This document shows, in pieces, positions 1 to 13,492 of a stretch of 64,000 nucleotides of DNA. A program made the translations under genes and the position numbers. The stretch covers positions 2,852,001 through 2,916,000 of the forward strand of contig BSYQ01000013.1 in NCBI GenBank assembly GCA_030272585.1, written 5' to 3'. The DNA comes from Bryopsis sp. KO-2023 (taxonomy: Eukaryota; Chlorophyta; Ulvophyceae; Bryopsidales; Bryopsidaceae). The first letter of the stretch is position 1. Every line of letters starts with the position of its first letter. Below the pieces are notes generated by a model. The model searched no databases. It was not told the DNA's origin and saw only the letters and a program-made list of their open reading frames with translations.

Positions 1-691
1 GAGAATCGCACTACCAACTGTGAAGAGCACCGTACCCTCCCAAACAATTACGACATAATCCCGAGTCGGTTATATCACGTTTCCTGCTACCACCAACGAA
101 GTTGAAAAATATTGGGTTTTTTTTCTTGCTTTGTGTGTGTTTTTGTTGACTTTCAATCAATCAACCAATTTTCGACAAAGTAAAAAAAGACTGAGGTTGG
201 GAATTTCAACCAACGTGCAACCCACCTCTTACTCCCACACGAGTCGTAAGTTAAAAATTGTCGTGTCAGAGTGGGAGGGTACCCGCCGTGGATCTACTTG
301 AGATCTCTTTCGGCTCGGATTCATCATTCACGACTTCGTTGATCTGGAATCTTTCTAATCCCATTTATGTGTACCACTCTCGAGTTTTAATCTCCTCGAT
401 CACTGTGGTTGACCCGCATACGATCTCAAACTGGTCGCTTTAAAGCTTTTTGTGTTTCGTCGACTGAGACAACATTTTTCCAGTTTTTGGTGCGTGGATT
501 ATGAGTCACCGATTCTGGTGGCGACTTTTGTTGCACGCGAGGAAGTGGTTGGCGGTTACATTAACGTCGAACAGGTCGAACCAAGCCCCCCTCCCCCCAA
601 AAAAGAAACAATAAAAAAAACGAAAGCATTGTTCCCACGTTCACCCCCATAAAAGATAAGAAACCTTTTTTGATTTTCTTTTTCTGGAAAA

Positions 692-2075
692 CTAAGCCCC
701 CGCATGTTCTGCTGGCCTAGTAGTAATAAGTTTTCCCTCTTCAAACACACTGACAAATTGGTCTGGAACGGCCGACTCCACTGGCTCCTCCCCACCGGTG
801 ACAATAACCAAGACCCTAGCTGATTTTGTTGTCGAAATGGCCACATCGGTCGACGAATCAGGAATATACACCTGGAAAAAAGGAGAAAGGGAAAAACTTG
901 AAAGAAAATTGAACAACGAACATGAAGAACGTAAGAATGTAATGGTTTTAATTTAACAAGTGAGGTGAAAAAGAGACCAAACCAAAAAGAAAGGAATTGC
1001 TGCTTTTTCTATTTGCTGCTTGAACATGGACTCCTTTATTTATTATGAAGATAATGATTTAATCTATCACACATATATCTATATATATATATATATAATC
1101 TTTTTTGGATCAGGGGGTGCTCACCTTGACTCCATCGCATTTATCGACAGCTAACGTCCCGATGTGGCCGGTTGTCTGAACATCGACTGCAGAAGAGTTC
1201 ACCACCTCCACCGAGGCCATGACTGTTTCGAAAAGAAGCCCCAGCTTTTAGCAGGAATCCACCGTGATGGCATTCACTTTTTTCATCGATCTTTCAAATT
1301 AAACAAAAACAAGAAGACACACCACCCAACATAAAAAACAGACCCACTTTTGAACCATCTATAAAACATGTGGGAAATCACTCAAACAAAACCTTACAAT
1401 TATAATTAAACATCATAATGTTTTGTCAACTACATCCAGACCCATCTAGTCCTGCCGGGAGGGAATTACCATTCTGGAAACCCCTCGAAATAATCAAATC
1501 CTGTTCCATTGCACATTTTCAAACTGTAACGGCAATATCCCTGTACAGCTTATTATTTCTCCCGGCCCACGATAGTGCAAGGGAAAATACTACCAAAAAA
1601 ATTGAGTTTTAGAGAGAAGAAAAATGTGGAAAAAATCTTTATTCGCTCCTCGTATGTATTTATTTATTTTATTCTGAATGAAAACCAAAACTTCTCCAAA
1701 AAGAAAACAAAAAAAACAGCAACAAGGAAAAAGAAAATGAAAAAGATTACCTGAGCCATGGAACTCTGAAACTGAGATTCCATCTGGATTCCATGTGGGG
1801 GCTTTCATATGACATGTCGAGCACCTAGGTGTATATCGCCAAAATCATGCTCTTGATATAATTCACTCATTCCACATGACTGACATCCGTCACCCGAAGT
1901 TCCTTCAAGATTTTGTTCGAATAAAATTCGGAGGACTGGACGCTTTGCTTGATGTGAAGGGGCGGCTTCTCTGAAACTGTTCCATTTTGGAGGGATCATT
2001 TTTTTGTGGAAAGGGAAAACACTCCCAGCTAGGAAAGCAAAACAGAAAAACACAACCTTCAACAGTCAATTATAT
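692..2075 (-). pseudogene. Cyclase-associated protein (CAP/Srv2) pseudogene, copy 1
   Basis: The minus strand carries exons that read as CAP, the actin-monomer recycling protein. The last exon (692-871) and the one before it (about 1135-1300) give the C-terminal beta-helix (C-CAP) domain: KKLGLLFETV-type and VDKCDGVKVYIPDS segments, then SVFEEGKLITT, matching the family ending. Further upstream (about 1760-2030) are EFYSNKILKEL, DVSHVE and WNPDGISVSEF, matching the end of the CAP N-terminal domain (FYTNRVLKE, HVEW, GLxWN). The gene is broken: TGA replaces the conserved Trp codon after HVE, a TAA sits where unit 2 still reads SCKK, and the frame is lost around 1290. The N-terminal half is not recognisable. 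Introns are present, so this is a decayed gene rather than a retrocopy. Identification is by motif memory, not by a search. Confidence 0.72.
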
Positions 2076-3320
2076 TAAGATGGGATTGAAGTGTCGATAA
2101 AACACCCAAGAAAACAAAAACAAGAAAACGACATGATGTCAGTCACATGCACTGGGAAAATAAAATTAGGCACTTTACAGTCAAGCAAACACATGGGATG
2201 GCTTCAAGAGCAGGTGGGGTCTATGGCATAAAAGTCGACGATTTAATTGGGTGCTTAATTTGTGGTGGGGGTGGGATGGTGAGATGTCGCGACGGCTGCG
2301 GCTGCTGTCGACGTTCAAAAACGTATGCTTCATTTGACGCTGCACAAGAATGCAACCAAAAAAATAAAAAAAAACGAAAAACAACCAAAGCAACCAAAAA
2401 CGCTTTTCCATGGATGGCAACTCGTTGCTGAGCGATCAAAATCGGATCGATGCTGCGCTCCCCATATTATGTCACAGAAAAAAAACAAGGGTCGTTCTTC
2501 CCTAAACCCATAGAGCCCACATGCACCTAACCTCCCCCCATATCGGCCCCCGATCGCGCGGCGGCGGCGCCCCACCAAGATCGAATCTTCACATCAAACC
2601 GGGCATGCTTGTTTTTTTTTTTTTCAATCCGCTCTTTGCTTGTGGGTTCTTGCAGCCGCATCTCCTCCTTGGCCTACCCCCAGCATGGCGCTCGATCAAC
2701 CAGAGGGAGAAAGTTATTCGTCGTGTTCATCCTCTTCCAAGCCCTTTAAAAATAAGTTTGATGGTTTCCTTGTTGCACATAATATAACAGGTCGCTATCA
2801 TCAGCATCGGGAGCCTCCCCATCATGAATGTATGGCGCTGATCAGCAGGTCGCCATGACCTCCTTTTGCCAGTTTGCCGCAGGAACGCGCCTCAACTGGT
2901 TTCGATTCTTTGGGACACTCGGTGGGAGTTTGTGGATCGACTGACAATTATGGACAGGAGTCGGCCTCCAAACACAGCTCTGCGCTCAAATGGCGGCGCC
3001 ATGTAAGTGAAAACCGATCGCAGTGATCTGGTATCAGCTGCCATTCGGCGTTTTCGTTTTTCGGTCCATACAGCACAGTCCTGAAGATTGATGGAGCGAT
3101 CCTCCCCCAAAAAAGAAGTAAAATCAGGAGCAGGGGCGGGAGGGGGTTAAAGCGCACGATCGATTTGGACGATCGAAGCTGGTCAAAATTTCTTGGTGTG
3201 GTTTGCTGTGATATCATTTTAGTCCAGGAACTAACAAAACCACCTGAGTTACATTACCCGTAACTTGTCGTACATCACGTTGTGTGTCACGTTGCAGGTT
3301 CGAGTACAGTACTATGCAGG

Positions 3321-6300
3321 GTGCTGTCAATATTTTCCATTGTTCTGAGTGCATCAGCTCATGGCGAAGAGGTTTGTTCTTAATTTCTCTTGTCAATTTT
3401 TACACATGAGCATCTGAATATCTGAATAGGTTTACTCAGGGTGCAAGTTCCTCGATCAAACATTTTTTTTTTTCCTGCATTCCTGTGAAGAATTATTTAT
3501 GGGAGGTTTTTTAAGAATATGATACAGGCTGTTCGTTTTTCTAGTGACTCTATTTTTCCTTGCCCTGCAGGCAAGAAGTATTGCAGAACTTCGGTTAGAT
3601 GAGTATGCCCATACCTAGGGGGGGGTTACAATCACGTTTCAGGATTTATTATTATTATTTTTTTTTAATTCAACTTTCAGATCTATTTTTTTTGAAGATT
3701 CAGATCAGTTCAACAAAACAAAAAAAACCCTGGTGATTAAGCCTCTCCACATTTCATCAATTCACGAGTGTTTTTTTTTCAATAAGTTTTTTCCTTCTCC
3801 ATGTTAAGATGATGGAGTCATCGACTGACAGCAAAAAGCAAGGCCCCCCACTTTTTTTCTGGGAAACAAAATGACCGAAGTAATGGTGCTTTTTTTCTTG
3901 TGGTGTGCATTGTGAGGAAAAAAAAATCAATTTAAAAAAAGAAAAGATTGGTGTATGTGACATTCAGGTGGTGTTTGGTCCTGCACATTTTTGAATTTAG
4001 AAGACAAGACGAGCTTCTCAAATTGATCAACCAGGTTGACCGAGCCATTTCATTGGAGATCCAAGGCTCTGCTGCCACGGGTCAGTACTGACACAGAGAA
4101 ATAAAAAAAATAATAAAGTAAAGATTCAAAATTGAGCATGAAATTAGTAATTAACCCCCCCCCCCCAAAAGGTTAACAAAGAAATAGAGAATTTGAAAGA
4201 TCAACCACTGTTGCAATCCATGGACCGTCAATTTTGTATTGGTCAAGAGCTGTCTGTTCACCCAAATCGAATCCTTGCCTTGATTTTAATTTGATTGTAT
4301 TATTGATGTATGATCTTTTGAAGATCTTTCGGTTTTTTCATGAATGCTGATATTTTGTTTTTCCAAAAGTAGGATTGGCGATTGCTTGTCATTGAATTTG
4401 ATCTTCGGTTGCTTCCAGTTTGATGCAATCCATTTTTCATGTTGTGATAATTTTTTTGTAGATCCAAAATTGAGCCAATTCGTGAAAAATGCCTCCATGA
4501 ATGTGATTTCTTTGAAAGTCCGGCTGGAAGAACCCGGGGAAATGATTTCCCTGTCCAATCTTCCACCAGGGCTTCAGAGGTGAGAGAATAAAAGTCTGTT
4601 TGCTTTTGGACTTGCGCTGTGTTTTTCTATTTCAAGAAGAAAAAAAAAGTCAGGTGGCTTCTTCGATTTTAAATAGCTGATTGATTTTGTTGTTGCGTGC
4701 GCTGGATTCTTTTTTTTTTTTCTTCCATGGATTTTGAACCCATTTCGTCTTTGAAATATGAGAACAATTTAAAACTAAGGACTGTCTTTTTTTTGTTTCA
4801 TTTTTTTTATTTTGAGATGCAACAAAACTGGGGGTGTCTACCATCCAGCCAATGAGTGTTTCTTTGTTTTTGAATGTGTTTGTGTGTGCATTTGTTTTAT
4901 TCATATGGGAAAAAAACAAAAACCTGAGCAGCCTGCAGATGGACAATGTTTGGCTCAATGCTCGTTTGCCTGAAGAATCTTTTGCGAAATTGGAATGGTT
5001 AGTTCAATCTCATCGTTGGATTCAAAAAAAAATGCATAGAAGGCTGTTTGTTTAGTTTTTTGGTGGTTTTGGGGGAAACCTGCCCCTTCTTCTCAGCAAC
5101 GTTTTCCCCAACAAAGAACAAACAATAATCCTATAGGAAAATAATCATATATAAAATCCTGGAAAAATGCTGTAGGTTTCAACAACACTACCTGAGCCCC
5201 ATAAGCAGAGTTCCCAGCTTCATCTTTTCTGTGAAAAACCAAACAAACATGCAATGAGGAAAGAAACAAAGGAGGGGGGGTATCAAAAAGTTAAATGAAC
5301 GCAAAAAAAATGTGTAACCACAAAATAAGTGAAAGTACCTTGATGAGATTTACATGTACAAATATATTATAATCCATAAAGACGAATTTCTGTGTGGGCA
5401 GGTTGTCATAACATAATACCAAGTTTGAGGGGCCCCTTCCCAGGTTTCCAAATCTTTTTGAGAGTGCCCATGATTACTTCATCAGGTACATTTTCTTCGA
5501 TCAAAATAACATTTATTTATTTTTTGTACAAATTGCTTGTGCGGATCTCTGATCTGCCAAGGTTTTCATGATGGTTTTCAATGGGAGGAGTGTTTTTGAT
5601 TTTTTTTTTTTTTGGTTAATTGTGCAGTGTATATGTTGAGGATTCGTGGTTCAATTGGAATGGAACTCAACAGGACCAAAAGGCAATCGGTGTCACACTT
5701 CGTGATATAGAATCCTTGACAGACAGGTAGGTGCGCTCATACATGTATATATATATATATATTCCTTCTGATTGTTGTTGCATCCTTTTGATATTCTAGG
5801 AGGGGGGGTGGGGCAAACATCGATGGAAGCAGCAAAGTGTATTTTTCTCTTCATGCAATTTTGGTACTTGGAACTTTTTTTTTGGAATTGATGTCAGGAT
5901 TTGGGAGCTGGAAGTGCATCAGGCTGGCGACAGAAAATAATTTTTCAAATGGATAAATGGACTGGAGATTGACAAGCTGATCATTGATGCAGATGCTGTC
6001 ACAGGTACGCTCAGTAGCTATGACAAAGATAGTATTTTGCTTAAATTATATTACCATCAATTCACATACAAAAATATAGATTTTGTTTGAGAATGAAATA
6101 AAGCTGGAAAAATTTGACTGCTCGGATTACGAAAACATTTTGGGGTTCGTTGATTTTTTTGTCGTTTCTTCAGGATGGGGATATTCGATTTCGGAACTCA
6201 AGTTTATGGAGGAGCTGGTTTTGGATGGCTGCTACGATATCGTTTCAATGTTCAAGAATGGTTTCGTCCCTCCAAGACTTTCAAAGTAGGAAAGTCTCTC

Positions 6301-9300
6301 TTACTTCTCGGAAAATTAAACATTGAAAACTGATACATGCAAGTTGAAAACTGATATATGCAATTCAAAAAGATGTTGATAATTCTTTGTAATCTGTTCC
6401 GTCCTAATCATCCAAGAAAGATCTTACTGCTGAAAAGGAAACATTTTTCAAATCTGCATTTTTGTTTTTTTGTCACAAATGCTTTTTTCTTACTTTGTGG
6501 TGGATTCAGGATCAAGATCAAAAACTGCAAATTCGGTCAACCGCTGTCCAAACACCCTGGAAATTTTCACAAGTACGCTTCCAGCAGCACTGTGAATCCA
6601 CAGCGCAATTTTTAATTGAAAAAATATATTATAGACAATTGTTTTTTAAAGCAAATTGCTCCCCTTGCGCTGCTCTTTTTGTTGGCACATCTTGCTGTTT
6701 TTTGCAAGAAAAAATTAAAGTATTTCGTTTTGTTCTCTGGTTGTCAGAACCAAGATAGAATTTGAGGATTGTCACTTCGATGGCCATCTTCCTCCTCCCC
6801 CTCCTAATTTCATCCCAAGGTAATTTTGAATGTTCATAAATGCTGGTTTCGGCATCATGTGCATTCATGTGCTTCTGGTGTTTTATTAATTTCACCATTA
6901 GTATTTATAAATAAAAAAAAGCATTTTACCCCACACTCTTTGTTGTTGTTTTTTCTTAATTAAAATATTTTTGAATTTTTGGTTTACCTGGGATCAAGTA
7001 CTGTGGAGAAGAGTCCGATTAATAAATGTAGAATATGATGTAACTATGATATATTTTTCTTCTGAAATTATTAAAAATAGAACAAAAAATTTTCAGGAGT
7101 ATCATTATGTGGATAGAGCAGGAGAGTGGGGGGGGGGGGACTTTTTGGACAACCTCAATATCATGCTTAGTCAAGGATCCGATGATACAAAGCCCATCCT
7201 AAGGGTTTTCTGTATTACTTCAGGATTACTGACATTTCCCCATGTGAATCTCAGGGTGTCCTATCTTTATTCGTGGTTCAATTGGGTGGATGATCCTCTC
7301 GGAAATATGGTTTACAATGTTTCTTTGTACGAGGATGATTACTACGGGTAAGCAAGAACATTTTGCTTTTTCAAAATGAATTGCATCAAGGCCAAATCCC
7401 CATGCAGTCCCTGCCCTGTGTAAAAGGGTGGCATATGGACCCAACCGCTCGAACAATAGGAAAATCAATAATACCATTCCCGCATCCCAATTTCTCCCTC
7501 TTCCTATCTTATTGGGGGAAAAGAAAGAAACCCTACTCGGAAATATCCCTGATTTTGCATTTTTTTTGTTCGAAATAAAAGTAACTCTTAATAATTTATC
7601 CAGGAGAGAAAATGCATCACTGGCCAAAAACTAAGTCCATTGCATTGTACTTCAATTGTTGAATTTTTCTCACCTGGTAATCCAGCTTGCTCCCCATTGC
7701 TGGCAAAACAATAAATAAAAAAACTTGAAATTCCCCACCCCCCCCTTTTGTTTTGTTTCAATCGCATATCCAACACTGATGTGCCTTCTTTCAGCCATGT
7801 TTTTTAATTGTCGCTCCAGTTTTCTGCAGTGAATTCGGAACATTTATGTCAGAACCCAGAAGAATAGGTTATTTTTATTTTTTGTGTGGTTTTTGCAGAG
7901 GGATTGCTGTTGATATATATGATAAACAACAAGATGCCGCTCTGATGAACATTTTGGATCTGATAAGAAATCAATTCACAGTTGAGCTGTCGATTTACCC
8001 TGGAGTTGCCTCAGGTACATTCTGCACAGCAAAAGATACTTGCTTTTCTTTTTATTCACCTTCGTTTTCCCTGGCCCTGCATGACTAGTCAGAGGGAATC
8101 CACACTGAATAGTTTATCATTGGCTTTGACTTGGTGCAGGATCTCGCCATCCTTTCAAAAAAAGAAAAAAGAAAAAAAAAGAAAATGCTTGTTTTTCTAT
8201 GGAGACTGGAAGAACTCATTGAGCTCACTATCCTTGTATTCTTTTCTTTGCTTGTTTTTACCGTTCAAAATTAATATACGTTTTGTGATATAGAGTCCCA
8301 CTTCCCCAGACAACAAAGAAAAACTGTTCTGTAAACTTTCAGAATACAACAGCAATACTTCAGGCGGGTATCTGTGAGTTCACCTGCTGTAGATTTTTCA
8401 TGTCATTCATTTTTTGTTTTTTGATTTTTTGCTTTTGCAGGACGGTCTGGCTTTCTTAAAAAACTGGATTCCGTTTCTTTCCTTGCTTTTCTACCTGGAC
8501 AAGATAAAATCGACACACCGATGGGACCCCTTCCCGTCCCTGATCCATTCTTCAGTGAAGAGTAAGCCGGAAACATTCTTAGTCATAAACACAAGCATAG
8601 AAAAGACTACATTTGAAAATTTATAAAAAGAATCATTAAAGACAATTAGAAACGGTAGAAAATTCAAAACATTTTCAAAAGTTCCCCTAGGGGAGGCCTC
8701 CCTCTCTCTCCCTCTCTCTATTTGTATATATCCACTTACATTTTTCATGTTGTGCATGTACATATCCACTCAAAAATTTTCACTTGTGTTTTCGAGCTGC
8801 ACACACACAAAAAAAACTTCTTGTGTTGAATAAAAACAGGCTAACGATCAAGGACACCATGTTCGAAGGGAAATTCCCTCCCTTCCTGTACGGAGCCACC
8901 ACCAAACTCGACATCAAAAACAACAAACTGATGTCCAATTCGGTACCGAGGGGATGGTGCGAATCCACAAGGCTGGAAGAAATCAACATACAAGGCCACA
9001 CCGCCCCTGTCTGTCTGCTCACTCTTCCTGATCTGAAAAGAGTGACCATCTGCCCAAGCACTGGAGATCAACCCTCTCGATTGGTCAGACGGAGGATGTG
9101 CGAGCTGCAGCAGGGGGAATCCTATTACTGTGACTGGGCAAACTACGATTCTGACTGTAGAAGGCAAGCAAGGAAATTTGTGAAAATGATTTTGCTGGTG
9201 TGGGTTCCTCTGCTAGTGATCGGCCTGGTGCTGATATCGACCATCCCAAAATATGTCATGAAAGGCTTCTCGACAATGAAACAGAAAACACCAATTCCTA

Positions 9301-10097
9301 GCCACCTAGGCAATTTCCATGGTGCTGTTTTCATCTGTGGGTCGTTCCGGTGGATGCTTACATCTCTTCTCCCTGTGTGCATATACCTTTTGGATGTGGC
9401 CTCCAACCTCTTCATCATGGCTTTATTGTGGGGGGAATCTCCGGTGTGGTTTATGCTGGGGGCAATAGCCTTGCACAAAGTGGTGGCATTCTTTGTTTTC
9501 TGGAGGAGGATTGTGCTTGTGCAAGAGGAAGCCAAGGGGAGCTCTTTGTCAGACGGTGCAACAGAACCAGTTTTGGATCGATTGGTCATCTCATGGGGCA
9601 CCAGAGGCAATAGCTTCGTCAAGGGAATGAAAATTGTATTTCTTGCCATTGCAGGAACCCCTGTTTTTGATTTCTTGGCGTTCATCAGCAAACTCACCAG
9701 GAGGAGATTGGGGAGCATCTTATCCAGGTTCGATTTGCATCGGCACTTTGTGGCTGCGTTGGTGGTGGAATCTGTGGTGGAGGCCCCCCTTGCAACAGCG
9801 CTCATCAGTGTGCTTTATTTCTATGGGGTCGATGGCCAGAGACAGCATGACATAGGGATCATACCGTTTCTCATCTCTGCACTGGCTGGACTGTTTTCGA
9901 TGCTCCAGAGGATGCTGATTGTCGCAAACAAGGCCAGTCAATCGAACATGTTGGTGCTGGGGTTTGTACTCAGGGCTTTGACCGATAAAGTGGATGAGTC
10001 CAGTGGGAATGAGGTGGAAAGCTTTGAAGTTCCAAATCAGGGGAGGCCACTGTTGGGGGATCCGCAGGAGAGTAAGGAAATCATCAGTGATAGTTAG
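3321..10097 (+). pseudogene. LRR-like multi-membrane protein gene, copy 1, 5' part disabled
   Basis: This is the unit-1 counterpart of the gene at 14406-21005, with the same exon order. It looks disabled at its 5' end. The initiator ATG that opens the signal peptide in copy 2 is GTG here (3321). The second exon has a TAG at 3616-3618 and its 3' end is replaced by a T-rich stretch without the splice donor. A later exon has a TAA at 5938-5940 where copy 2 reads on. Some middle and later exons and the long last exon (8840-10097, about 418 codons, from LTIKDTMFEG to the stop) remain open. That last exon encodes an LRR-type segment, a Cys-containing stretch and about six hydrophobic helices. A shortened product from an internal start, such as the ATG in TIKDTMFEG, cannot be excluded. 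The C-terminal few residues differ in frame from copy 2. Confidence 0.75.
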
Positions 10098-10345
10098 AAC
10101 CATTTCCACCTGATGTTGGCGTGGGGATGATTAATTTCTTGCTGTGTGTGTATTTGAGCGAGTGTCAATCGATCAATTGATCAACCAATTGCAATTGCAA
10201 ACCATTCATTGTATTTCTGTGGAACAACACTCGGAAGAAATGAGGATGAGATGTACATATGTATAATACTTTTGGATATTTGGCATTTTTTTGTTTTTTA
10301 GGTAGTGCATAATTCTTCTTTTACAGAGAATCGAGATGAAGAAGA

Positions 10346-10603
10346 CCTTTGTTTTTTTCCCTCATTCTGCTTGATTACTATTTATATCGTCTTTTTTTGT
10401 TCTTTTTTTTTGGGGGGGGGGAGGGATGAAAAGAAACAGAGAGAGGGAGGGCATATCAGCCTATTTTAGCATAGTGTTATTATTATTTGTTTATTTTCTT
10501 TTGATTGTTACTTTTTTCTTTTGAAACCAAAGACGAGAAAACTGCACAAAGTGCCAGCTATTGTCTGAACAAACCTTTACCTTTACATACATATAGAGCT
10601 CCA
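10346..10603. other. Spacer between duplication units
   Basis: No gene is visible. It contains a T-run passing directly into a G-run at about 10401-10422 and purine-rich sequence. This stretch marks the join region between the two units. Confidence 0.6.
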
Positions 10604-11439
10604 GAGAATCGCACTACCAACTGTGAAGAGCACCGTACCCTCCCAAACAATTACGACATAATCCCGAGTCGGTCATACCAAGAAGGAAGTTGAAAAATAT
10701 TGGGTTTTTTTTTTTCTTGTTTTGTGTGTGTTTTTTGTCGACTTTTAATCAATCAACCAATCTTCGACAAAGTAGAAAAATGACTGAGGTCGAAATTCCC
10801 AACGTGCAACCCACCTCTTACTCCCACACGAGTCGTAAGTTAAAAATTGTCGTGTCAGAGTGGGAGGGTACCCGCCGTCGATCTACTTGAGATCTCTTTC
10901 GGCTCGGATTCATCATTCACGACTTCGTTGATCTGGAATCTTTCTAATCCCATTTTTGTGTACCACTCTCGAGTTTTAATCTCCTCGATCACTGTGGTTG
11001 ACCCGCATACGATCTCAAACGGGTCGGTTTAAATCTTTTTGTGTTTCGTCGACTGAGACAACATTTTTCCAGTTTTTGGTGTGTGGATTATGAGTCACCG
11101 ATTCTGGTGGCGACTTTTGTTGCACGCGAGGAAGTGGTTGGCGGTTACATTCACTGTTGGGTTTCGCGAAATTGGAAGTGCAGGCGCACTCTCGCGCGTC
11201 TGCGAAGTTGTACATGGAATTTTACATGGAAAAATGATTAAAAAAAGAACACCCCAGCCCAAACCAACCATGCCTAGGAAAGATTCGAAGCAATTCTGTG
11301 CCCGCGAGGAAGTGACCTGGAGGTCGAACACTTCCCCCTTCCCCCCCCCCCCCAAAAAAAAAAAGAAACAATAAGAAAAACGAGAGCATCGTTCCAACGT
11401 TCACCCCCATCAAAAGTATATATATTTTTTGCCTTTTTT

Positions 11440-12765
11440 TTGAAAATTAAGACCCCAGCATGTTCTGCAATAAGTTTTCCCTCTTCAAACACACTGACAA
11501 ATTTATCTGGAACAGCTGACTCCACTGGCTCCTCCCCACCATTAAGAATAACCAAGACCCTAGCTGATTCTGCTATCAAAACGGCCACATCGGCCACATG
11601 AATCAGGAATATACACCTGGGGAAAAGATAAAGAAAGAAAACAACTTGAAAGAAAATAAAAAACATGAAGATGTAAGAATGCAATGGTATTCATTTAACA
11701 AGTGAAGTGAAGCGAGATCAAACCAAAAAGAAAGGAATTGCTGCTTTTTTTTGTCTATTTGCTGCTTGAACATGAACTCCTTTTTCTATCATCTATTTAT
11801 TTGGATCAGGGGGTTCTCACCTTGACTCCATCGTATTTATTGACACCCAACATCCCGATGTGAGTTGCCTAGACATCGACTGCTCGGTTGAGTTCACGAA
11901 CTCAACCGAGACCATGACTGTTTCGAAAAGAAGCCCCAGCTTTTTGCAGGAATCCACCGTGATGGCATTCATTTTTTCATCGACCTTTCCATTAGAAAAA
12001 CAAGAAGACCCACCACCCAACATAAAAAACAGATCCACTCTTGAACCATTTAGAAAACATGTGGGAAATCACTCAAACAAAACCTTACAATTATAATTAA
12101 ACATCATAATGTTTTGTCAACTACATCCAGACCCAGCTAGTCCTGCCGGGAGGGAAATACCATTCTGGAAACCCCCTCGAAATAGTCAAATCCTGTTCCA
12201 TTGCACATTTTCAAACTGTAACGGCAATATCCCTGAACACTATGTACAGAAGCTTATTATTTCTTCTGGCCCACGATAGTGCAAGGGAAAATACTTGCAA
12301 AAAAATTGAGTTTTAGAGAGAAGAAAAATGTGGAAAAAGTCTTTATTCGCTCCTCGTATGTATTTATTTATTTTACTCTTAAAGAAAACAAAAACTTCTC
12401 CAAAAAAGAAAACAAAAAAAACAGCAACAAGGAAAAAGAAAATGAAAAAGATTACCTGAGCCATGGAACTCTGAAACTGAGATTCCATCTGGATTCCATG
12501 TGGGGGCTTTCATACGACATGTCGAGCACCTAGGTGTATATCGCCAAAATCATGCTCTTGATAATTCACTCATTCCACATGACTGACATCCGTCACCCGA
12601 AGTTCCTTCAAGATTTTGTTCGAATAAAATTCGGCGGACTGGACGCTTTGCTTGATGTGAAGGGGCGGCTTCTCTGAAACTGTTCCATTTTGGAGGGATC
12701 ATCTTTTTGTGGAAAGGGAAAACACTCCCAGCTAGGAAAGCAAAACAGAAAAACACAACCTTCAA
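11440..12765 (-). pseudogene. Cyclase-associated protein (CAP/Srv2) pseudogene, copy 2
   Basis: Counterpart of the unit-1 CAP pseudogene. The C-CAP exon here reads KMNAITVDSCKKLGLLF, a very close match to the family GKxNxITxDxCKKLG segment, then VEFVNSTEQ; the rest of that exon has shifted frame. The last exon (upper end 11616) holds ARVLVILNGGEEPVESAVP and FVSVFEEGKL, but its first part is out of frame. The upstream exon has the same TGA after HVE as copy 1. That shared lesion suggests the gene was already disabled before the tandem duplication. No intact CAP reading frame can be drawn through this copy. Confidence 0.7.
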
Positions 12766-13492
12766 CAGTCAATTATATTAAGATGGGATTGAAGTGTCAA
12801 TAAAACACCCAAGAAAACAAAAACAAGAAAACGACATGATGTCAGTCACATGCACTGGGAAAATAAAATTAGGCACTTTACAGTCAAGCAAACACATGGG
12901 ATGGCTTCAAGAGCAGGTGGGGTCTATGGCATAAAAATCGACGATTTAATTGGGTGCTTAATTTGTGGTGGGGGTGGGATGGTGAGATGTCGCGACGGCT
13001 GCGGCTACTGTCGACGTTCGAAAACGTATTCTTCCAGCCTTCACTTTGACGCTAAGGAAGCGATCAAAATCCGATCGGCGTGCGCTCCCCGTAAAGGTCG
13101 TTCTTTCCCAAACCCATAGAGCCCACATACCAACCTAACCTCCCCATTTCGCCCCCGATCGCGCCGCCGCCGCCGCCCCACCAAGAAGATCGAATCTTCA
13201 CATCAAACCGGGGATGCTTGTTGTTTTTTTTTTAATCCGCTCTTTGCTTGTGGGTTCTTGCAGCCGCATCCCCTCCTTGGCCTACCCCCAGCATGGCGCC
13301 CGATCGACCAGAGGGAGAAATTTATTCGTCGCGCTCATCCTCTTCCGAGCCCTTCAAAAAGAAGTTTGATAGTTTCCTTGTTGCTCTGGTAACACGCATA
13401 AACTAACAGGTCGCTGTCAGTATCATCGGAGCCTTCCCATCATGAATGTACGGCGCTGATCAGCAGGTCGCCATGACCTCCTTTCGCCAGTT

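Larger units (their letters stand above)
1..10345. repeat. Tandem segmental duplication, unit 1
   Basis: The first unit of a direct tandem duplication. The window opens with a sequence that recurs at about 10604, and the two segments then stay colinear through the CAP-like pseudogene and the LRR-membrane gene. Similarity ends shortly after the gene, near 10345 here and 21265 in unit 2. The left border may lie before the window. Unit 1 carries a segment near 2345-2440 that unit 2 lacks, and lacks an insertion of about 440 bases found in unit 2. Most aligned stretches are nearly identical and differ by scattered substitutions and homopolymer length changes, so the duplication is fairly recent but not brand new. 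Confidence 0.93.

Noticed and set aside
258-443. 61-codon ORF conserved in both duplication units (258-443 and 10847-11032)
   Set aside because: Conservation is explained by the recent duplication. There is no independent sign of coding.
2685-2858. Plus-strand ORF beginning MALDQPEGESYSS, also in unit 2
   Set aside because: Differences between the units are nearly all amino-acid changing, so there is no sign of protein-level constraint.
9143-9805. Minus-strand 220-codon ORF (and its unit-2 twin at 20060-20716)
   Set aside because: Antisense shadow of the last exon of the LRR-membrane gene.
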